Assembly (NCBI GenBank): GCA_020627535.1 | Contig: JAHDGU010000010.1 | Coordinates: 1 to 64,000 of the forward strand | Reading direction: 5' to 3' | Source: Saprospiraceae bacterium | Lineage (GTDB): Bacteria; Bacteroidota; Bacteroidia; Chitinophagales; Saprospiraceae | Length of the DNA: 64,000 bases | Part shown: positions 53,817-61,570 of the stretch, piece after piece | Position numbering within the stretch: position 1 is the stretch's first letter | How the letters are laid out: each line of letters opens with the position of its first letter | Notes under the pieces: model-generated | The model's database searches: none | Seen by the model: the letters and a program-made list of their open reading frames with translations, nothing else | What the model was told of the DNA's origin: nothing | Made by a program: the position numbers and the translations under genes

Positions 53817-54358
53817 CTGAGAGCAATGTTCCAGTTGATGCTCTCTCCATTGGCAAAATCCTGAAAGGTCGTCCAACCATCTGTCGTATTGAAGAAGCGA
53901 TCGCCGTTGGAATCTCTCGGTCCAGCGTCACATCCTAGTACTTGCTGATTTTCTGTCTGCTCCACGGTGTAGACCACCCAGATATCTTCACCTGTAATCT
54001 CGATAGGAGAATTGAGGAATATGGTATTGCCAATATTGGGACTAAGATTGTCCGTCACATTGTCTGAGTACAACAGTGTTCCTGGCGTAGAGGCATTGCC
54101 CTGATTGATGGTCAATATCGCCGAACTGGGCACATCGTAGATGAAAAGCTCGACCGAGATCATCTCCTTTCCGATTCGCTCAGTCAATACACTTGCTGGA
54201 AATCTTGCAGCAAAGGAATAGCTGCCTTCCGGCAAAAAGGGCGACGTGCTATTGACACCTGCGTACTCCAGCAGATTGAGATCGATTTCTTCATCAGGCT
54301 CACAAGCAGTGGTGAGTATGAGGAGTCCAGTAACAAGAAGGGCAAGTGTGTATTTCAT
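53804..54358 (-). CDS. Lipoprotein of unknown function
   Basis: 184 residues. The lipobox is LLILTTAC, with Cys at about 19, followed by EPDEEID, so lipid attachment is expected. The rest is a predicted beta-rich domain (SYSFAARFPASVLTERIGKEMISVELFIYDVP, GEDIWVVYTVEQTENQ) ending GESINWNIALRLRD, similar in style to the carbohydrate-binding-like modules that follow proteases in Bacteroidota. No catalytic motif. It converges on the symporter gene with 9 bases between the stops. Confidence 0.65.
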   Translation of the reverse strand: MKYTLALLVTGLLILTTACEPDEEIDLNLLEYAGVNSTSPFLPEGSYSFAARFPASVLTERIGKEMISVELFIYDVPSSAILTINQGNASTPGTLLYSDNVTDNLSPNIGNTIFLNSPIEITGEDIWVVYTVEQTENQQVLGCDAGPRDSNGDRFFNTTDGWTTFQDFANGESINWNIALRLRD

Positions 54359-54478
54359 AGCTATCAGCTTTTGTGATTCATAATGCGAAGAAAAAGGCTT
54401 CAGTTCATTCGGAGAAGCTTCTGAGTCAACCTTAGCAGAAGTTTAGGAAAATCGATGGTAGTCTCAGGGCACTCTGCG

Positions 54479-54494
54479 CATTTTGGCGAAAGCC
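54479..54494 (+). repeat. Dispersed 16-mer, exact copy 6 (intergenic)
   Basis: CATTTTGGCGAAAGCC between the DUF58 gene and the lipoprotein gene, the only exact copy outside coding sequence. Confidence 0.85.
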
Positions 54495-54516
54495 AGATCA
54501 TCCGGATCAAGCACTC

Positions 54517-55854
54517 CTAAATGGCACCTCTTGCTTTGAGTTCTAGGTACTTGTTGATCGCATTGATCGTCAGATTCTTGGGTTTGGTGAGCAGTGCATG
54601 TATCCCATAAGATCGCAGCTCATTCACGATCTGCAATTTCTCGTAGCTGATTTTCTCCGCGATCGCTTGCTGATAGACACCTTCAATATCCTCTGGTTTC
54701 TCCTTAATGAGCTCCTCGAGTTCAGTATTTTGGAAAAAGACGACCACGAGCAGATGACTTTTGGCAATCGCGCGAAGGTACTTGAGCTGTCGCCTCATCG
54801 AACCCAAGGTCTCAAAATTGGTAAACAAAAACAGCAGGCTTCGCTGATGGATGCGCCGATTGATCATATTGAAGACTAGCTCGTAGTTGCTCTCTTTGTA
54901 GAGCGTGCGCTGATTATAAAGTGTCTCCAAGATCTCGTGCATCTGACGACTTCTCTTGCTCGCTGGCAAGATGGCTGAAATTTTATTGGAAAATGCGATG
55001 AGCCCTGCCTTGTCCTCTTTGGCGATGCTGATGTGACTCAATACCAAACTGGCATTGATGGCATAGTCCAAAAGACTCAATTGATCAAAGGGCATTCGCA
55101 TCGGACGGCCCTTGTCGATGAGACAATAGACGTTTTGAGATTTTTCGTCTTGATACTGATTGGTCATCAGCTTACTGCGTCGGGCGGTGGCCTTCCAGTT
55201 GACCTTGCGAGGATCATCGCCGGCCACATAGTCTTTGATCTGTTCAAATTCCATGGTCTCCCCTATCCGACGGATTTTCTTGATGCCTAGATCCTGAAGT
55301 CGATTTGAAATCGCGGCAAGTCGAAACTTGCGCAACTGCAAGAAAGATGGATATACCTTGACCATTTCGTCTTCTGAAAAGCGAAATCTCCTTCGGAAAA
55401 ATCCAAACCAAGACTGGACGAAAATATTGACCGCACCAAACCAATATTCGCCACGTCTGTACGGCGTCAATTGATATTTGAATTGGTGCTGCTCGTCTGC
55501 TTCGAGAGCAAGAGTCCAAGCTGAATTTCTAAGCTGAAACTGCTCTGGTACTTCATCGATGAGTTCTAGATCTACTTTTCTCGGGTAGTGAGACTTGATA
55601 TCAATCATGACGGGATTGGCATCCGATAGCGAAAACTTCTCCGGCAGGATTCTCTCGGCCGTGATCTTATTGCCTTTTCCGTACAAGAAAAATAGCTCGA
55701 CGATACATAGAGCGACAAAGAGCCATGTGACTCCGATACCGACATAGTAGAGCATGGGCACCGTATCTCCCAGAAGTAGAAGAACGATAATGAGAGCAAT
55801 GGCGTCAAAAAACCGCGGCCCAATAAAAAAGTCTTTGTACCAGCGCAATATCAC
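54517..55854 (-). CDS. DUF58 family protein (MoxR partner)
   Basis: 445 residues starting with GTG at 55854, whose first base is shared with the MoxR stop (TAGTG). Two N-terminal membrane helices are followed by the DUF58 core: FEQIKDYVAGDDPRKVNWKATARRSKLMTNQYQDEKSQNVYCLIDKGRPMRMPF, then a von Willebrand A-like fold (SLLFLFTNFETLGSMRRQLKYLRAIAKSHLLVVVFF). DUF58 proteins are constant neighbours of MoxR ATPases, which are thought to remodel them or proteins bound to them. Last gene of the operon. Confidence 0.92.
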   Translation of the reverse strand: MILRWYKDFFIGPRFFDAIALIIVLLLLGDTVPMLYYVGIGVTWLFVALCIVELFFLYGKGNKITAERILPEKFSLSDANPVMIDIKSHYPRKVDLELIDEVPEQFQLRNSAWTLALEADEQHQFKYQLTPYRRGEYWFGAVNIFVQSWFGFFRRRFRFSEDEMVKVYPSFLQLRKFRLAAISNRLQDLGIKKIRRIGETMEFEQIKDYVAGDDPRKVNWKATARRSKLMTNQYQDEKSQNVYCLIDKGRPMRMPFDQLSLLDYAINASLVLSHISIAKEDKAGLIAFSNKISAILPASKRSRQMHEILETLYNQRTLYKESNYELVFNMINRRIHQRSLLFLFTNFETLGSMRRQLKYLRAIAKSHLLVVVFFQNTELEELIKEKPEDIEGVYQQAIAEKISYEKLQIVNELRSYGIHALLTKPKNLTINAINKYLELKARGAI

Positions 55855-56834
55855 TATCTCGGTATTTCTTCGCTTTTGATGAGTTGATCGATGACACGCT
55901 CAGCAGTGGCTCCTTCCATTTCTTTTTCGGGAGTGAGAAGGATACGATGACCGAGCACAGGTACAGCTACATACAGGATATCATCTGGCGAGACGAAGTC
56001 CCTTCCACGCATCACGGCAATTGCCTTTGAAGCCATGAGAATGGCAAGGCTTGCCCTAGGAGAAGCACCTACATAGATATCGCGATGATTCCGTGTGCGA
56101 CTTACAATCTGGGCAATGAATGCTATGAGATTATCCTCGATATGGATGTCCTTGACCTTATCTTTCATACTGACTATATCTGCTGCAGAAAATACAGCCT
56201 GTACATCGTCAATGGCATTGCGATTGCCATGGGTATGAAAGCTTTTGATGATATCCTTTTCTTGCTCAAGGCTCGGATAGGTAATATTGATTTTCATCAA
56301 AAAACGATCCATCTGGGCTTCTGGCAGTCGATAGGTCCCTTCCATGTCAACAGGATTCTGTGTGGCAATGATGATGAAGGGCTCATCCATCTTGTAGGTA
56401 TCACCATCCATCGACACTTGTCGCTCTTCCATCACCTCAAATAGCGCACTTTGGGTCTTGGCTGGAGAGCGATTGATCTCATCGATCAATAGAATATTTG
56501 TGAAGACAGGACCCTTCTTGTATTCAAACTCACTCTTTTTCATATTGAATATCGAGGTGCCGAGAAGATCCGATGGCATCAAGTCGGGTGTAAATTGGAC
56601 TCTCGCAAAATCTACACTGATACATCTCGCGAGCAGCTTGGCTGTTAGCGTCTTAGCAAGACCAGGATTACCTTCGATGAGCACATGACCACCTGCTAGG
56701 ACGGAGGCAATCAGGAGTTGGACCATTTTGTCTTGGCCGACGATGACCTTGCGAATTTCTGCCTGAATATTCTCGATATTCTGTCGGAGCTCGTCGAGCT
56801 CGGTGCGTTCACTAAAAAATTCTTGATTTTCCAT
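55854..56834 (-). CDS. MoxR-type AAA+ ATPase
   Basis: 326 residues. GGHVLIEGNPGLAKTLTAKLLA is Walker A, NILLIDEINRSPAKTQSALFEVMEERQVSMDGDTY contains Walker B, and IIATQNPVDMEGTYRLPEAQMDRFLMKI covers sensor 1 and the arginine finger. ASPRASLAILMASKAIAVMRGRDFVSPDDI is the C-terminal lid typical of the MoxR group, a chaperone-like ATPase acting with vWA-fold or DUF58 proteins. It starts 5 bases after the DUF4350 gene and overlaps DUF58 by one base. Confidence 0.96.
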   Translation of the reverse strand: MENQEFFSERTELDELRQNIENIQAEIRKVIVGQDKMVQLLIASVLAGGHVLIEGNPGLAKTLTAKLLARCISVDFARVQFTPDLMPSDLLGTSIFNMKKSEFEYKKGPVFTNILLIDEINRSPAKTQSALFEVMEERQVSMDGDTYKMDEPFIIIATQNPVDMEGTYRLPEAQMDRFLMKINITYPSLEQEKDIIKSFHTHGNRNAIDDVQAVFSAADIVSMKDKVKDIHIEDNLIAFIAQIVSRTRNHRDIYVGASPRASLAILMASKAIAVMRGRDFVSPDDILYVAVPVLGHRILLTPEKEMEGATAERVIDQLIKSEEIPR

Positions 56835-56839
56835 AATAT

Positions 56840-58072
56840 CTATAGGGAGCTATAAAATTCATTGAGTCTTTTGACAGCGGCCTCGAGCTGTCCATCTGAT
56901 ATCACTTTTCTTTCCTTGAGGTTGCGCAAAATCTGGAATAGTTTTTCACTACGATCTACAGGGAAGCCCGTTTTTTCACTCAACAACTTGGCATCTCTAT
57001 CTGAAAACTGTATGTCTCTGAGATAGAATCTACGCGCGATAAAATCTCTAAAATATTCCATTCTTTTTTGAAGGATATCACTCGGAGCTCCTTCTTCATA
57101 GTACATCGATCCTACGGTACGCGCATACTCGAGGCTCTTGTTTTCAAATTTCTCTTTGATAGGGATGATTCGCTGTTTTCTCTTGGTATAAAATAGGACA
57201 TAGATCAGCAACGAGCCCAAGAAGATATACCACGCTAGCCTCGGCGACCTTCTTGTAAGGACTTCTCGCATAGTTGTCCTCGCAGCTTCAGACTTTCCTA
57301 TCTTGTAATATTCGTCCCAGTAGACCGATCCGATAGGGAGATAGGACAAGACTTTGGTGGCATAGGGGCGAGAAGTCTCATCCAGTATATGGTAATTCGT
57401 CATTGCCTCTGGAGCGCCGTGAATCAGAATGCTCCCTCTGCCATAGCGTACCCGCAAAAAATTGGGCAAACTATCCAAGGCATGACCCAGTACTTCCACA
57501 TCATACTCGCAGTCATAGTACCTGAAGTACTGAATAAATGAAGAATAGCGAATCCGATATTCTTGCCCCTCTTCTTGCTCCAAGGTATATGGCGCTACGA
57601 TTGATCTCTTATCAGAAAGATCTATCTGTCGATTAGCTTTAACAGAGTCCATCACCCCTTGGATATCATAATCCCAATAGGGTCTGGCATAGATTCCCAA
57701 TGTATCAAGCAAGGTACTTTGATAACCAAAATTGGCAGATAGAAATAAATGGCTTCCTTGATCGACCTGATCGAGCAATCTGCGGCTATCGAGTTCATCT
57801 AGCCGAAGGCTGCGATCGATGAAAATGTAATTCTCCCACTGTGCTGTGCTATCTATATGTTCTTCATAGATCGTGCGCACTGCACTGTATACCTCTCGAT
57901 TGGGAAACAGATCTCCGAGTGACTCATGGAGTACTCGACAGCCGAATGGTATCTTATCAGTCTTCGTGAAACTATCGCGCCAGTTGAGCTCCTTGGGGGC
58001 TCCAATGGAAACCAGGATGAGTACTATTAAGTACACGAGAGCAAGCAGTGCTAATTTTGACTTTGCGCTCAC
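56840..58072 (-). CDS. DUF4350 membrane protein
   Basis: 410 residues with one N-terminal helix (about 6-24), a soluble domain (FGCRVLHESLGDLFPNREVYSAV, GSHLFLSANFGYQSTLLDTLGI, GRGSILIHGAPEAMTNYHIL) resembling a glutamine-amidotransferase-like fold without catalytic residues, a second helix (about 275-293), and a cytoplasmic helical tail. This fits the DUF4350 family found in MoxR-DUF58 operons. It overlaps the upstream gene by 4 bases. Function unknown. Confidence 0.82.
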   Translation of the reverse strand: MSAKSKLALLALVYLIVLILVSIGAPKELNWRDSFTKTDKIPFGCRVLHESLGDLFPNREVYSAVRTIYEEHIDSTAQWENYIFIDRSLRLDELDSRRLLDQVDQGSHLFLSANFGYQSTLLDTLGIYARPYWDYDIQGVMDSVKANRQIDLSDKRSIVAPYTLEQEEGQEYRIRYSSFIQYFRYYDCEYDVEVLGHALDSLPNFLRVRYGRGSILIHGAPEAMTNYHILDETSRPYATKVLSYLPIGSVYWDEYYKIGKSEAARTTMREVLTRRSPRLAWYIFLGSLLIYVLFYTKRKQRIIPIKEKFENKSLEYARTVGSMYYEEGAPSDILQKRMEYFRDFIARRFYLRDIQFSDRDAKLLSEKTGFPVDRSEKLFQILRNLKERKVISDGQLEAAVKRLNEFYSSL

Positions 58073-58794
58073 GTAGCTGGCGTTTTTATCAATTTCAGAA
58101 AATCGTCAAATTCGTCCATAGCCAGTTGGAAAAGCTTCTGGTCAAAATCAAAATTGCCATACCAGCTATATTCAAACCAATCTATGAGGCGCTCAAAACG
58201 CTTTTTGATCTCACCGGAAGGCAGCTCAAAAAGGTAGTCTAGGTTCGTCTTGTAAGATTGCCACTCGATGAGACGATGCTCTTCCATTTGCTTGAGCACA
58301 AGCAAAAATCTCAGTCGCATCACCTGCTCATAATCATTGGCCGCAATCGCCTCGGCGAGAAGGTCTTGCAAATCCTTTTCTTCTACTTCATCAAGCTCAG
58401 ATATCTTGATCTTACGACGCTTGATCGCGCTCTTGCTGAACATCGTAGGATCCTTGATCTTGATCATATAATAGATGAATACGGACAGAGCTAGAATCAT
58501 CAACCCGTACTCTATCACCTTGGATATTGTGCCAGAAGAATCGCCAAATAGGTCATTGATCCAATTGCGGAACCACATCTTGATGCGATTCATCAGGCCA
58601 CGATTGGTCTTCAGATCATCACCATAAACATAGGCTGGATCATCGAGATACTTCTCAAGAGTCTGATCACTGATCTCTCTTTCGACGTAGGGTATATCGG
58701 CGAGATATGCAGTGGAGTCTTGAGCTTGCAATAGCGCAAGACCCGAGAGCACAAGGCAGCCTATGGCAACGAATATCCTAGAAGTCACCTTCAT
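58069..58794 (-). CDS. DUF4129-like membrane protein
   Basis: About 241 residues from the ATG at 58794 (MKVTSRIFVAIGCLVLSGLALLQAQ, a signal peptide). An ATG 10 codons earlier at 58824 is possible but deepens the overlap. One central membrane helix (about 90-110) follows an extracytoplasmic region. The C-terminal cytoplasmic part (VMRLRFLLVLKQMEEHRLIEW, FEYSWYGNFDFDQKLFQLAMDEFDDF) matches the helical DUF4129 pattern with its aromatic WYG motif. It is a regular member of MoxR operons. Confidence 0.8.
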   Translation of the reverse strand: MKVTSRIFVAIGCLVLSGLALLQAQDSTAYLADIPYVEREISDQTLEKYLDDPAYVYGDDLKTNRGLMNRIKMWFRNWINDLFGDSSGTISKVIEYGLMILALSVFIYYMIKIKDPTMFSKSAIKRRKIKISELDEVEEKDLQDLLAEAIAANDYEQVMRLRFLLVLKQMEEHRLIEWQSYKTNLDYLFELPSGEIKKRFERLIDWFEYSWYGNFDFDQKLFQLAMDEFDDFLKLIKTPAT

Positions 58795-59725
58795 TCCCGA
58801 AGTACTTGTTTTCGACTTCTCCAATCGTCTCTATTTTTTGGGAGATGCTGTATCCCTCTTTTTCTTCACGACAGCGGTAATAGCCCAAATTCCAACAACA
58901 AGTCAGTATTGCCCTCGTGTAGAGAGAGCCCAGCATGGCGAATAAAAAAGTAAATGTCCCCCAAGACCCCATCGTCATATCAACTCCTTCGGATACACTC
59001 ACAGCAGATTGCACTCCGATCACGATATAAAAAGGAATCAAAAAAACATAGTTGATGAAAGACACCAAAAGGGAAGTCACTACAATGGCCAAGAAAATAA
59101 GCCACCACTTCGTCTTGATGAGCTTGAAGCTTCTGGAAAAAGCAGCAAGGGTAGACACATCTTCTTCATGCACGATGATCCCAAGACCCAGACGGGTCAC
59201 ATTGAAAAAATAGATTACCCACAAGGATGCGAAGAATAAGAGCAATCCTCCCGCAACGCTTGACAGTGTAATGATGACCACACAGACCGCTACTACAATG
59301 ATAATGATCAGCATCACCAATAAGTAAAAACCAGTCACCTGTGCAATCTTGGACTTGAAGATGTCCCATATCTGGGTGTAGTCTGGCTCTCCTTCAGTCT
59401 CAGCATAGCTGCGCATATAAGCGCTCACGACAGTTATGGCTACAAACCAAGAAAAAATGAGAAAAACATAGAGTAATCCCATGCCTACAGCAAAGTCCTG
59501 CAGGTAGTCACCGGCAAAGTCTCCCGAGCTCAGCGCACTGAAATTAAAAATCTCACTTCCCGTCAAAACAAATAAAATCGAACCGACCAAAAAGACCGGA
59601 ACGATGTACGTCAGAAACAATCTCGTGAGTGGACCCAAATTGCGAAAAAAGAAGGTCACCGAGTCACCGATCATCTGCCCGAAATCACGGACCTTATAAA
59701 GCTCAATATATCTTTTGTTCGGCAT
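58778..59725 (-). CDS. Polytopic membrane protein of the MoxR-SpoIIM operon
   Basis: 315 residues from the ATG at 59725 (MPNKRYIELYKVRDFGQMIGDSVTFFFRN). The in-frame extension upstream lies inside the SpoIIM-like gene and looks unreal. Six or so membrane helices are seen, with a conserved cytoplasmic start and the segment LAAFSRSFKLIKTKWWLIF typical of glycerophosphodiester-phosphodiesterase-type membrane domains and DUF975-like proteins. No enzymatic domain. It overlaps the SpoIIM gene by 23 bases and the DUF4129 gene by about 17 bases. Confidence 0.75.
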   Translation of the reverse strand: MPNKRYIELYKVRDFGQMIGDSVTFFFRNLGPLTRLFLTYIVPVFLVGSILFVLTGSEIFNFSALSSGDFAGDYLQDFAVGMGLLYVFLIFSWFVAITVVSAYMRSYAETEGEPDYTQIWDIFKSKIAQVTGFYLLVMLIIIIVVAVCVVIITLSSVAGGLLLFFASLWVIYFFNVTRLGLGIIVHEEDVSTLAAFSRSFKLIKTKWWLIFLAIVVTSLLVSFINYVFLIPFYIVIGVQSAVSVSEGVDMTMGSWGTFTFLFAMLGSLYTRAILTCCWNLGYYRCREEKEGYSISQKIETIGEVENKYFGNEGDF

Positions 59726-60677
59726 AGGAAGACAATTTTTGCGGCAGCAAGATAAAGTACCAAATGATGTAGGCAAATGATAAGGCAATGATGATCAATC
59801 GACCATATAAGCCCAGCTCGATATAGTGTCTGGTCACATATCCTTCAATAAATGCTGCGACAATAAATACAGGCACGAGCCCAATGATCAATTTCACCGC
59901 ACGCCGTGCACCCCGCACCAGAGATACGGTGCGCTTGTAGGTACCAGGGAATAGTAGACTATTTCCCATCACCAGACCTGCGGCTCCGGCTAGTACGATG
60001 GCGCTCAGCTCTAGCGCACCATGAATGAAGATCGTCGTGAGACCAATCACACCTAAACCTTTCTGAACGAAAAAACTGAGAAAAGCACCCACCATCACTC
60101 CATTTTTAAATAGAATAAATATGGTACCAAAGCTGCCCACAATACCAGCCACAAAAGCTGCGAAGCTCACACGCACATTGTTGAGAGCAATGTAAGTGAA
60201 CATGTCGTTTTCATTCATCTGATCATAGACGGCAAGTGGGTCCCCTTTCTCGATATTGTCCAAGGTCATATTGACGTAGCTGTCACCCATGATCGTCCTG
60301 ACATACTCTGGATCTTGGATGCAGCTAAATACGCCGATCCCAATGGCAGCCATGAAGATCAAAAAAGACATCAGCATCTCTCTGCGTGACTTGTAATACT
60401 CGAGAGGTACTTCTCGTAGTAAGAAGTGCTTGATCCGACCTTTGCGCTCTTTGCTATTGCTGTAGACGCGACGGTGAGCCTTGACGGCTAGATTTTCTAG
60501 ATAGGGAACGATCTTGCTCTCGGGATATACGGTCTTGACGAAGGAGACATCATCGGTCAGCTCCGTGTACAGCTCATCCAGCTCGGATGGCTTGACGCCG
60601 TCCTCACGCAGTAGTGTACGCTCGTAGGCTTTCCACTTGTCCCTGTTGTCGTCTATGAATCTGACCTCTTTCATCAC
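59703..60677 (-). CDS. SpoIIM (stage II sporulation protein M)-like membrane protein
   Basis: 324 residues. A cytoplasmic N-terminus (about 1-110, VRFIDDNRDKWKAYERTLLREDGVKP) precedes five or six helices. NNVRVSFAAFVAGIVGSFGTIFILFKNGVMVGAF and IFIHGALELSAIVLAGAAGLVMG are the SpoIIM signature regions. The organism type does not sporulate; in Bacteroidota this protein is a constant member of MoxR/DUF58/RDD clusters. It is the first gene of the minus-strand operon, 57 bases from the divergent RDD gene. Confidence 0.9.
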   Translation of the reverse strand: MMKEVRFIDDNRDKWKAYERTLLREDGVKPSELDELYTELTDDVSFVKTVYPESKIVPYLENLAVKAHRRVYSNSKERKGRIKHFLLREVPLEYYKSRREMLMSFLIFMAAIGIGVFSCIQDPEYVRTIMGDSYVNMTLDNIEKGDPLAVYDQMNENDMFTYIALNNVRVSFAAFVAGIVGSFGTIFILFKNGVMVGAFLSFFVQKGLGVIGLTTIFIHGALELSAIVLAGAAGLVMGNSLLFPGTYKRTVSLVRGARRAVKLIIGLVPVFIVAAFIEGYVTRHYIELGLYGRLIIIALSFAYIIWYFILLPQKLSSYAEQKIY

Positions 60678-60701
60678 ACGTGCCTCTGCCCAGATGTTTC
60701 A

Positions 60702-60709
60702 TACCTTTA
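60702..60709 (+). promoter_or_regulatory. Possible -7 box of the RDD gene
   Basis: TACCTTTA lies 25 bases before the ATG at 60735 in the divergent region between the RDD and SpoIIM-like genes. It is the same octamer as at purB and purM. No upstream TTTG was seen. Confidence 0.3.
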
Positions 60710-60734
60710 TCAGTAGCAGGACAGTTTAAAGATA

Positions 60735-61460
60735 ATGAGTTCATTGGCCATCACCACCACGCACAATGTGGTGCTCGATTTTGAAGCAGCGAGTCTCGGC
60801 GATCGCATACTCGCCTATATACTTGATATGCTCATCAAGGGTGGCTATCTCGGGGTGATCGGTATGATCTTCAGTGGCCTAGAGGCATCAGGGGCTAGGA
60901 TTCCAGGTATGGTGGTTTTCTTCTGTCTTGTGCCATTCTTGTTCTACTCATTGCTTTTTGAGATCTTTTACAATGGTCAGACACCAGGCAAGAAGGCCAT
61001 GAAGATCCAAGTAGCTACACTGAGTGGCTATCAAGTAACTACAGGTCAATACGTGCTGCGCTGGCTCTTTCGTTTGCTGGATATCTCTACGCTCTCAGGT
61101 GCCGTAGCTATCATTGCCATCGCGGCGGGTGGTAAAGGACAGCGACTAGGAGACATCGTAGCAGGCACGCTCGTCATTTCCATCAAGCAGCGCTACAGGC
61201 TCAATGATACGGCCTATCGCAAGACGGCTCCTGATCACACAGTGGAGTACGAAAATGCAGCAACTCTCAGCACCAGTGATATTGCGACGATCCAAGCCTC
61301 TTTCGCTGGCAAACTCCACGAGTCCAATCCCGCATTGATCCAGCGCCTCGCTGACAAGGTAGCACTGAGCTTGGGTACAGAGCGCTATGATAAGCCGAGC
61401 ATTTTTCTCAAGCAAGTCCTAGCCGATTACAACCATCTCATCCGTCAGTCAGAGGACTGA
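60735..61460 (+). CDS. RDD family membrane protein
   Basis: 241 residues with about three helices. FEAASLGDRILAYILDMLIKGGYL carries the Arg-Asp/Asp pattern that names the family, and LFEIFYNGQTPGKKAMKIQVATLSG and WLFRLLDISTLSGAVAIIAIA-GGKGQRLGDIVAGT are typical. A soluble tail (about 165-241) follows. RDD proteins are associated with ion or small-molecule transport, but no role is proven. It is divergent from the SpoIIM-MoxR operon, which often contains an RDD gene, so a shared role is likely. Confidence 0.9.
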   Translation: MSSLAITTTHNVVLDFEAASLGDRILAYILDMLIKGGYLGVIGMIFSGLEASGARIPGMVVFFCLVPFLFYSLLFEIFYNGQTPGKKAMKIQVATLSGYQVTTGQYVLRWLFRLLDISTLSGAVAIIAIAAGGKGQRLGDIVAGTLVISIKQRYRLNDTAYRKTAPDHTVEYENAATLSTSDIATIQASFAGKLHESNPALIQRLADKVALSLGTERYDKPSIFLKQVLADYNHLIRQSED

Positions 61461-61517
61461 ATCATCTGTAGATCCTTATGCAAGCTGACATTTGGTGAAT
61501 TGAGCTGGCATATGAGC

Positions 61518-61534
61518 GGCCTTTCGGCCAAATG
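61518..61534 (-). repeat. Dispersed motif variant, GGCC/GGCC stem (intergenic)
   Basis: The minus strand reads CATTTGGCCGAAAGGCC: a 4-bp stem around GAAA with both arms altered together. It is 5 bases upstream of a TAAATTG -7-like box (61540-61546) before the adhesin gene. Confidence 0.55.
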
Positions 61535-61570
61535 TTCCGTAAATTGCAGCCGTTCACTCAACTCTAGCCA

